This document shows, one piece after another, positions 57,925 through 64,000 of a stretch of 64,000 nucleotides of DNA. A model generated the notes under the pieces. It did no database searches and was not told the origin of the DNA. It worked only from the letters and a program-made list of their open reading frames with translations. The position numbers were made by a program, and so were the translations under genes. This stretch comes from Burkholderiaceae bacterium. Lineage in GTDB: Bacteria; Pseudomonadota; Gammaproteobacteria; Burkholderiales; Burkholderiaceae_E. Numbering within the stretch: position 1 is the first letter of the stretch; every line of letters begins with the position of its first letter. The stretch covers positions 682,001-746,000 of the forward strand of contig JAOSJU010000001.1 in assembly GCA_027493945.1 (NCBI GenBank), read 5' to 3'.

Positions 57925-58892
57925 TCAATCGACCCGTACCCCGGCCGTCTTCACCACCCCGGCCCACTTCTTCAGCTCCGAATCGACGAATCGCGCAAAT
58001 TCTCCGGGCGTGTTCGTCTCGACGTCGAGACCTTGCGCAACGAGTCGTTCGCGCACATCCGGCATGCGCAGAACGCTCCCGATTTCGGCACTGAGTCTCT
58101 GGACGATCGGGGCAGGAACTCCGGCGGGTGCGAAGAACCCGAGCCAGCCGATCACCTCGAAGCCCTGGCAATGCGGCCTCTGCGATCGTCGGAACATCCG
58201 GAAGCGCGCGCGACCGCTCCGCGCTGGTTACCGCGAGCGCTCTAAGCTTGCCGGCCTTGATATGCGGAAGGGATGCGGGGATGGCGTCGATCATCAGATG
58301 GACCCTTCCAGCCAGAAGATCCGCCATGGCCGGAGGACTACCCTTGTACGGAACGTGCATCATGTCGATCCCCGCCAGGGAGCTGAAAAGCACGGTGGAC
58401 AAGTGTCCCGAGGTCCCGTTGCCGAAGGAAGCGTAGTTCAGCTCTCCCGGCCGGGACCTGGCCAGGGAGATCAGTTCATCGACGGAATGTGCCGGCACCG
58501 AGGGGTGCACCTCGAGAACCAGCGGGGGTGGTTGCGGCGATCGTGATGGGAACGAAATCCCTGACCGGGTCATACGGCAGGCGTCGATAGAGGCTCGGAT
58601 TGATGCCATGCGTGGTGAGCCCGCCAAGGAGGATCGTGTACCCGTCTGGCGCCGACTTTGCCACGGCCTCGGCAGCGATGTTTCCGCTGGCACCCGGGCG
58701 ATTCTCGACGATCACGGGCTGGCCCCAGCTTTGGCGCAGCTTGTCCCCGACCGACCTGCCCAGGACGTCGGCCGCACCGCCGGCAGGAAAGATGACGACG
58801 ATGCGAATCGGCTTCTCGGGATAGCGTTGTGCCCGAACGTCGTGCACACCCAGGAGCACCATCGCCGCAAGTAGCGCGAAGGCGACCATGCG
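57925..58892 (-). CDS. Bug/TctC-family periplasmic binding protein (two frameshifts)
   Basis: About 321 residues joined, the normal size. A signal peptide (MVAFALLAAMVLLGVHDVRA) is followed by QRYPEKPIRIVVIFPAGGAAD, NRPGASGNIAAEAVAKSAPDGYT, GELNYASFGNGTSGH and HVPYKGSPPAMADLLAGRV, all Bug hallmarks. An extra C in a C run near 58528 and an extra G after CCAGG near 58168 break the frame. Bug proteins bind carboxylates or other small molecules. Upstream bases 58893-59072 keep the same frame and look like the start of another Bug protein. Confidence 0.85.
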
Positions 58893-59072
58893 ACTGACTC
58901 TCGCTCGGCCCGGAGCGAGTCCTCTGGACGACAAAAGCGACTCAACCGGGCGGTCGGGATATCCATCGTCGGTCGCGGCAGCCACCGTCAGGGGCATGTT
59001 GCCGGCGATGCCCGCACTCGCCATCGCGAGGACCGAACCTGTCCGGGTCAAGGACTTGCGGCGATCCACCAT
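58893..59072 (-). pseudogene. N-terminal remnant of a second Bug protein, in frame
   Basis: From an ATG at 59072 with a good AGGAGA site the frame reads MVDRRKSLTRTGSVLAMASAG, an export-like leader ending TVAAA, then DDGYPDRPV, the usual start of a mature Bug protein, and then runs on into the full gene. It looks as if two tctC-type genes recombined. The leader could supply translation for the full protein, but the second signal peptide would then be internal. Confidence 0.5.
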
Positions 59073-59110
59073 CGTCGTCTCCTGTTTTCGAACATAAGAT
59101 AGCTTTTAGT

Positions 59111-59124
59111 ATTAGTATACTAAT
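59111..59124. promoter_or_regulatory. Candidate TetR operator
   Basis: ATTAGTATACTAAT, a perfect 14-bp palindrome in an AT-rich patch between the divergent Bug and tetR genes. It is the right size and place for TetR-family autoregulation. Confidence 0.55.
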
Positions 59125-59244
59125 TGTAATTGACCAAAATTCGCTCGGTGTGTTGTTCCGGAAATTCGCAGATTGGAAGCCCTGAGAATTCTTGCGGCAA
59201 CGTCAGCTTCTGGCGGGCCCACGTTGGCATATGGCGCAGGTGAA

Positions 59245-59928
59245 ATGATGACGACCATGATTCAGGATGAGAGGCTGCAGGAATTGCGGCAGTGGATCGA
59301 TCAGGGGCACCTGCCAGAGGTCGCCCCCACCCGTCAGGAACGAAGTCTCCGAAGTGCCCTGGCCATGGTCGATGCGGGCCGGGAGATCATTCGCAAAAGC
59401 ACGTTCGCCGACCTGTCGGTCGAAGCCGTCTGTGACATGGCTGGCGTCACCGTCGGCAGTTTCTATTGCCGATTCCAGAGCAAGGAAAGCTTCTTCATCA
59501 CGCTGCAGCGACTGCAGACGTTCAGATCACAGGCAAAGCTGGCCGAGGTCATACGCCGTCACGGCAGCAGCAACTCGAACGTCGACGATCTCGTGGAAGA
59601 CATGGTGTCGCTACTGGTCAGCCAGTTTCGAGAGAACGTCGGAATGATGCGGGCGTCGTTGCAGCGCACGAAGGAAGGCATGTGGCAGGTCATCAAGGCG
59701 TCCGGCGACAGGCACCGTACCGAGTTCGCGAATGCCATGGTGCCGCTGCTGCCGTTACCCGAGGCGACGGCTCGCATGCGCGCCCTGTTTGCCTTCCAGG
59801 CACTTGCGGGCGTCCTCGTCCACGCGGTTCTGAACAACCCCGGACCGCTGGATCTCGAACATGAATCACTGATTCCCGAACTGAATCGCCTGCTGAAGTC
59901 CTACCTCTTCCCTGGTTCGCGCCATTGA
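59245..59928 (+). CDS. TetR-family transcriptional regulator
   Basis: 227 residues. The HTH lies at about 45-90: IIRKSTFADLSVEAVCDMAGVTVGSFYCRFQSKESFF. The ligand domain is unclassified. ATG 59245 has AGGTGA upstream. Divergent from the Bug gene and 160 bases before the Fe-S operon. Confidence 0.85.
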   Translation: MMTTMIQDERLQELRQWIDQGHLPEVAPTRQERSLRSALAMVDAGREIIRKSTFADLSVEAVCDMAGVTVGSFYCRFQSKESFFITLQRLQTFRSQAKLAEVIRRHGSSNSNVDDLVEDMVSLLVSQFRENVGMMRASLQRTKEGMWQVIKASGDRHRTEFANAMVPLLPLPEATARMRALFAFQALAGVLVHAVLNNPGPLDLEHESLIPELNRLLKSYLFPGSRH

Positions 59929-60009
59929 TGATGCGTCGTGCCGAATCGGGCCCAACCCTGCTCGATTCCGCGACGCCCCTTCCGCTCCCGGTTCAGTCAG
60001 GATACACTT

Positions 60010-60027
60010 TGCATTCACATGGATTCA
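60010..60027. promoter_or_regulatory. 18-bp operator, copy 3
   Basis: TGCATTCA-CA-TGGATTCA fits the consensus of copies 1 and 2 with two changes. It starts 2 bases after GGATACACT, a -10-like element also seen near copy 1, and 62 bases before the Fe-S gene. Position suits repression of the operon. Confidence 0.6.
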
Positions 60028-60088
60028 TTTAAATCGATAGCCGCGACCACCGGCAATGCCTTGCACCCGAACCGGAGCAGGAATCGTC

Positions 60089-61404
60089 ATGCACGTTGAT
60101 CTGTCGCCGGAACGGCTCGTATTCCCGGGCCGCGGCGAAGAGCACAGTTCTCTCGGCCAATGCATGGAGTGCGGTTTCTGCACGATCCGATGCCCGACTT
60201 TCGTCGTGCTGCGCGACGAGGGCGACAGCCCGCGAGGCCGGGTGCGAATCGCCGGGCAGATCCTCGAGCAGGGCGAACGCCCGTCGCGCAAGGCGCTCGA
60301 CCACCGGATCGCTGCCTGTCCTGTCTGTCGTGCACCAGCAGCTGTCCATATGGGGTCGACCACTCGGGGCTCTGGGATGCCGCACGCGCTGCGATCGAGA
60401 CGCGGAAGGTGCGCCCGCTCCCCGAGCGTCTCTGGCGGCGCACCATGGCGCGCACGCTGAGTTCGCCGCGGCTGTTCGCCACCGGAATGTCGGCGGCTTC
60501 CCTCGGCCGTGTCATGCGACCGATTCTTCCCGGAAGGCTGCGGCGCATGGTGGACCAGGCGCCGCGAACGCCTCCGGCCCCGAGCCCCGTCGCACGGCCG
60601 CGCGTCTATCCTGCCGAAGGCGAGCGGCGCAAGCGCGTGGCGCTGCTTTCCGGATGCGTTCAGCAGGTGCTCGGCGCATCGATCGACGCTGCGACGATCC
60701 GCCTGCTCACGCGGCACGGCTGCGAGGTCGTCGTTGCCGAAGGCGGTGGCTGCTGCGGAGCGGTCCCGCTGCACCTGGGCTTCGAGCATGCAGCGCGTGA
60801 ACATGCGAAGGCCAACATCGCGGCGTGGCTGCGCGCCGACGCCTCCAGCGGCATCGACGCGATCGTGATCAACGCGTCCGGTTGCGGCTCGACGGTGAAG
60901 GACTACGGCCGGATTCTCGCCGATGATCCACAGTGGGCCGACGAGGCGCGCCGCGTCGCGGCGATGACGATGGACGTCACCGAGCTCCTCTCCGACCTGC
61001 CGCTCCGGCTCACGAGAGAGGTCGATCGCATGCACGTGGCACTGCACCTGCCTTGCTCGATGCAACACGGCCAGGGTATCTCGATCGCTCCGCGCCGGCT
61101 GCTCGACGAGGCCGGCTTCGAGGTGAGCCTGGCACCCGAGAGCCACATGTGCTGCGGGGCGGCTGGAACCTACAACCTCATGCAACCGGTCATCTCGGAC
61201 CAGCTCGGCCAGCGCAAGGCGCAGGCACTCGAAAGTACGGGCGCCAAGGTGGTAGCGACCGGGAACATGGGCTGCATGCTGCACATCGGGCGCCTCGGTG
61301 CCCTGCCGGTCGTGCATACGGTTGAACTGCTCGATTGGGCCACCGGCGGCGAGATGCCCGCACGCCTGCGATCGCCCGGCGATCAGAAAGGCGGGGCCGC
61401 ATGA
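60089..61404 (+). CDS. GlcF/HdrD-like iron-sulfur protein with CCG domains (one frameshift)
   Basis: About 438 residues joined. Two [4Fe-4S] motifs come first (CMECGFCTIRCP and, after the break, CLSCLSCTSSCP), then two CCG domains with GGGCCGAVPLH and SHMCCGAAGTYNLMQ. A missing T in a CCTGG near 60318 breaks the frame. GlcF is normally with GlcD and GlcE, which are absent. In this operon it may pass electrons to or from the ferredoxin encoded next, perhaps to the corrinoid reactivator; that is inference. Confidence 0.85.
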
Positions 61405-61886
61405 AGCTTCATTTCACGAGCCGCCGGTTCAAGGGCGAGAGCTTCGATCCGCGGCAATGCCAGCCGGACGAACTCGTCATGCTGGTCGATCTCGATCGTT
61501 GCATCGGCTGCGGTGCCTGCGCGCTCGCCTGCGAGATCGAGCACGAAGGGGCATTGGGCGCCGGAGAGCCGATGCGTCCGATCCTCGCAGCGGCGAGCCC
61601 GGAGGCGCGCATGGTGTGCCTGCCGCTCACCTGCCGGCACTGCGAGACGCCGTGCGAATACCACAGCGCCTACAATTTCTGGGTGATGTGTCCTTCACAG
61701 CAGACACGCATCGCGACGCACGCGTTCTGCGACTCTTGCGCCCAGCGCGTGGGTGAAGATCTGTACCCGGCATGCGCGATGCGTTGCACGATGAAGACCA
61801 TCTACTTCGGCCGCCCTGCCGAAATGGCGCTGGTCCTCGCCGAAAAGCGGCTGCACGAGAAGGGCGACATGGAGTTCGAGGGCTGA
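61401..61886 (+). CDS. Dicluster 4Fe-4S ferredoxin
   Basis: 161 residues. CIGCGACALACEIEH, CRHCETPCEY and CDSCAQRV...CAMRC resemble the electron-transfer subunits of molybdenum oxidoreductases, with several [4Fe-4S] sites. ATG overlaps the previous stop (ATGA). Likely partner of the GlcF-like protein. Confidence 0.85.
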   Translation: MKLHFTSRRFKGESFDPRQCQPDELVMLVDLDRCIGCGACALACEIEHEGALGAGEPMRPILAAASPEARMVCLPLTCRHCETPCEYHSAYNFWVMCPSQQTRIATHAFCDSCAQRVGEDLYPACAMRCTMKTIYFGRPAEMALVLAEKRLHEKGDMEFEG

Positions 61887-61887
61887 C

Positions 61888-62622
61888 GTGGGCGCGAACC
61901 TCGCATACGAGTGGACGGCCGCCGACTATCGGCGCCTCGCGCGGCCGAACGACCTGGTGACCTTCGAGCTGCGCGTGAAGCAGACTGACATGCGGGTGTC
62001 AGCCGAAGCCGACCTGAGGGCCGAGGCGCTTGCGCTCGTCCTCGAAGCGCGCGCCCAGGTCGAGCGTCGCATCGCCCGCTGCCCCGAGTTCCTGCGGTCG
62101 CTGGTTCCGCTCGACGACGATCGTTCGGCCCCCGCCGTCATCGCGGCCATGCTCGACGCTGCGCGGCGCGCCAACGTTGGTCCCATGGCGGCGGTCGCGG
62201 GCGCGATCGCCGAGTTCGTCGGTCGAGGGCTCGGCACGAAAAGCCCCGAAGTAATCGTCGAGAACGGCGGCGATCTCTATCTGAGCTCGCGCCATCGGCG
62301 CGAGCTCACGCTGCTCGCGGAGAACACCGCGTTCGGCGGCATACGCATCACGGTCCCGCCCGCACCGGAGGGCGCAGGAATCGCGACATCGGCAGGGACG
62401 CTGGGCCATTCGCTGAGCTTCGGCAATGCGGACGCCGTGATGGTGGTCGCCGAGAGCGGCGCCCTGGCCGACGCACTGGCCACCGCGATCGGCAACATCG
62501 TGCAGCGCGAGGCTGATCTCGCGCCGGCACTCGCCCGCGCGCGCTCGATGGGTGCGCGCGCGGCGGTCATCGTCGCCGACGGACACCTCGCCGCCTTTGG
62601 CGACATCGAACTCACCGGATAG
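61888..62622 (+). CDS. UPF0280 family protein (COG2122)
   Basis: 244 residues of the ApbE-related fold. Motifs: GPMAAVAGAIAEFVG, ENGGDLYL and GIATSAGTLGHSLSFGNADAV. In Methanosarcina the COG2122 protein is needed for homocysteine synthesis together with DUF39. The GTG start follows the ferredoxin stop by 1 base. Its presence with a DUF39 gene repeats the archaeal pairing. Confidence 0.88.
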   Translation: MGANLAYEWTAADYRRLARPNDLVTFELRVKQTDMRVSAEADLRAEALALVLEARAQVERRIARCPEFLRSLVPLDDDRSAPAVIAAMLDAARRANVGPMAAVAGAIAEFVGRGLGTKSPEVIVENGGDLYLSSRHRRELTLLAENTAFGGIRITVPPAPEGAGIATSAGTLGHSLSFGNADAVMVVAESGALADALATAIGNIVQREADLAPALARARSMGARAAVIVADGHLAAFGDIELTG

Positions 62623-62635
62623 AGGAGCATTGTCC

Positions 62636-63936
62636 GTGCCCGCCCAGCGATCGATCGCGGAAATCAACGAGCGCCTCGCCCGGGGAGACGCGGTCGTGAT
62701 GACTGCCATGGAGTTCAAGCAGGAGGTCCGCAACGGCCGCCGGTTCAGGCTGGGCGATGTCGACGTCGTCACCACCGCCACGCGGGCGGTGATGTCGGGG
62801 ACTTCGGCCATCCTGGGCGTGCCGCTCGACAGCGGCGATCCGGCACGCCGCATCTGGGTCAACGGCCTGCCGTGCCTCGTCGCCGAGCAGGGCGACGGGC
62901 AGGTCGACGTCGTGGTCCAGGGGACCGCGGAGAGCAGGGACTTCCCGAACGGCTACGGCGGTGGCCACCTGCTGCGCGACCTGGTGTCCGGCAAGACCGC
63001 CGACGTCGAATGGGAGTCCGCCGACGGACGCACTCATCACCGGACGACGTCGCTGAAGGAGTTGCCCTTCGCACGGATCTACAGCTTCCGCAACGCGTAC
63101 CGCAACTACAGCGCGTTCACGAACGCCCGCAACCGCCGCTCCTACCGCGAGCATCCGAACACGATCTTCGCCAACCGGGCGCTGCCCTGGATGAAGGCCC
63201 TCACCGTCAGCGGCAGCGGCGAGCTCAATCCGCTCGAGAACGACCCGGAAGGACGCGTCATCCACCCCGGCACGCGCGTCCTCGTGAACAAGGCCGAGGG
63301 CGTGGTGATCGGCTCGGGCACGCGCGCCTCGCGCCATGGACCGAACCTTTCGCTCGCGGCCGACCTGCGCGGCATGGATCCGGAGTTCATGGGAGGGTTC
63401 AAGACGCGACACGGGATGGAGATCACCAACAGCGTCGCGATCCCGATTCCTGTGCTCGACGAAAGCGTCCTCGAGCGACTCTCGCAGGTTCTCGACGAGA
63501 ATGTCGAGATGGACATTGCTGACCTCGCCGACCGGGTTCCGTTCACCCGGGCGACCTACGCGGATGTCTGGGACGGCGCGGCGCTGTGGGTGGACTTCGA
63601 CGGCGACCGTTGCATCGTCTGTTCGTTCCAGTGTCCGGCGGAGTACTTCTGCCCGATGGGTGCGATCTCGTGGCGCGAGAAGCGCATCGACCAGACGCTT
63701 TGCGTCGCCTGCGGTGCGTGTACGGCGAACTGCCCGGGGGCGCCTTCTCTGGGCGGGGGCATGCGCCGCAGGGGCGGATCGGCGAACTTGCGATCGGCAA
63801 TCGCACGATGCCGATCACCTACCGTCTTTCGAACCGGAGACGCGTCATCGAACTCGCAGCCTACCTCAAGGAAAAACTGACTGAGCGCAGCTTCTTCCTC
63901 GCCGACGCCGGGCTGCCGCTCGAACTCACGCCATGA
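62636..63936 (+). CDS. DUF39 (COG1900) homocysteine-synthesis-like protein with ferredoxin tail (one frameshift)
   Basis: About 433 residues joined. The DUF39 core shows GDVDVVTTATRAVMSGTSAILG, YGGGHLLRDLVSGKTADVE, NAYRNYSAFTN, SGSGELNPLENDPE and GTRVLVNKAEGVVIGSGT. Two [4Fe-4S] sites follow (CIVCSFQCPAEYFCP and CVACGACTANCP). A missing G in a G run near 63738 breaks the frame before GAFSGRGHAPQGRIG. Canonical members have a Cys where TRAVMSGTS and GRTHHRTT stand here, so the catalysis may differ. GTG start 62636 with GAGGAG in front. Confidence 0.82.
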
Positions 63937-64000
63937 CCGCGATCCCGTTCGACCTTTCGCGTTTCGGGCTTTCGTTGCCCCCCTTCGGCGCACCCGCCGC
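63933..64000 (+). CDS. Start of an unidentified gene (3' partial)
   Basis: ATG overlaps the DUF39 stop (ATGA); 22 residues are visible, beginning MTAIPFDLSRFGLSLPPFG. Coupled translation puts it in the operon. Too short to identify. Confidence 0.5.
   Translation, partial: MTAIPFDLSRFGLSLPPFGAPA

Noticed and set aside
1-64000. CRISPR arrays, tRNA or rRNA genes
   Set aside because: No regularly spaced direct repeats and no tRNA or rRNA signature seen by eye in the spaces between genes.

Overview
The window is very GC-rich DNA from a member of the Betaproteobacteria, most likely Burkholderiales. Supporting signs are the xseB-ispA-dxs order, a FolE2-type GTP cyclohydrolase, a kinase-fold homoserine kinase, a BPSS1780-family membrane protein, the UbiUVT genes for oxygen-independent ubiquinone synthesis, and a Bug/TctC periplasmic protein. 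About 17 single-base indels break otherwise conserved genes, including polA and uvrD. Eight of them fall exactly on CCWGG sites. I read nearly all as long-read sequencing errors, so genes are annotated across them and each break is stated.

Layout. 1-6.6 kb: end of a NYN-LOTUS protein, then an arnTBCAD cluster for 4-amino-arabinose modification of lipid A; arnA has a large in-frame internal deletion. 6.6-24.5 kb: core genes (folE2, dxs, ispA, xseB, a Rieske oxygenase, a sulfurtransferase, a P-loop kinase, a ZIP transporter, polA, a LOG protein, thrB, a membrane protein, uvrD, an OmpA-like protein, a SulP transporter). A 473-bp near-perfect palindrome lies between the convergent ends of the membrane-protein gene and uvrD. 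24.5-39.5 kb: an EamA exporter, a LysR regulator, an 800-bp gene-free stretch of nested inverted repeats, glk, a MarR regulator, nnrS, ubiUVT, purU, a GMC oxidoreductase and a TRAP transporter with an IclR regulator.

39.5-64 kb is the accessory and most interesting part. It contains (a) a three-component diiron system (desaturase-fold oxygenase, Rieske ferredoxin, flavin reductase) whose reductase is split by an IS110-type element; (b) an esterase-like hydrolase, an ABC importer, an IclR regulator and a zinc alcohol dehydrogenase; (c) a corrinoid methyl-transfer operon: MtaA-like methyltransferase, corrinoid protein, RACo-type reactivator, MetH-activation-domain-like protein and homocysteine methyltransferase, with an IS701 element inserted at the RACo stop codon; (d) a Bug/TctC protein and TetR regulator; (e) an operon of GlcF-like Fe-S protein, dicluster ferredoxin, UPF0280 (COG2122) and DUF39 (COG1900) proteins, families linked to homocysteine synthesis in anaerobes.

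The same 18-bp operator (consensus TGMATTCA-NN-TGKATTCA) lies at 40294, 50375 and 60010. It therefore sits in front of the gntR/oxygenase pair, the corrinoid operon and the Fe-S/DUF39 operon. A perfect FNR/ANR box (TTGAT-ATGG-ATCAA) precedes the corrinoid operon. My reading is one GntR-controlled regulon for removing a methyl group from an unknown substrate, with corrinoid chemistry favoured at low oxygen and a thiol, perhaps homocysteine, as methyl acceptor. The substrate cannot be told from sequence.
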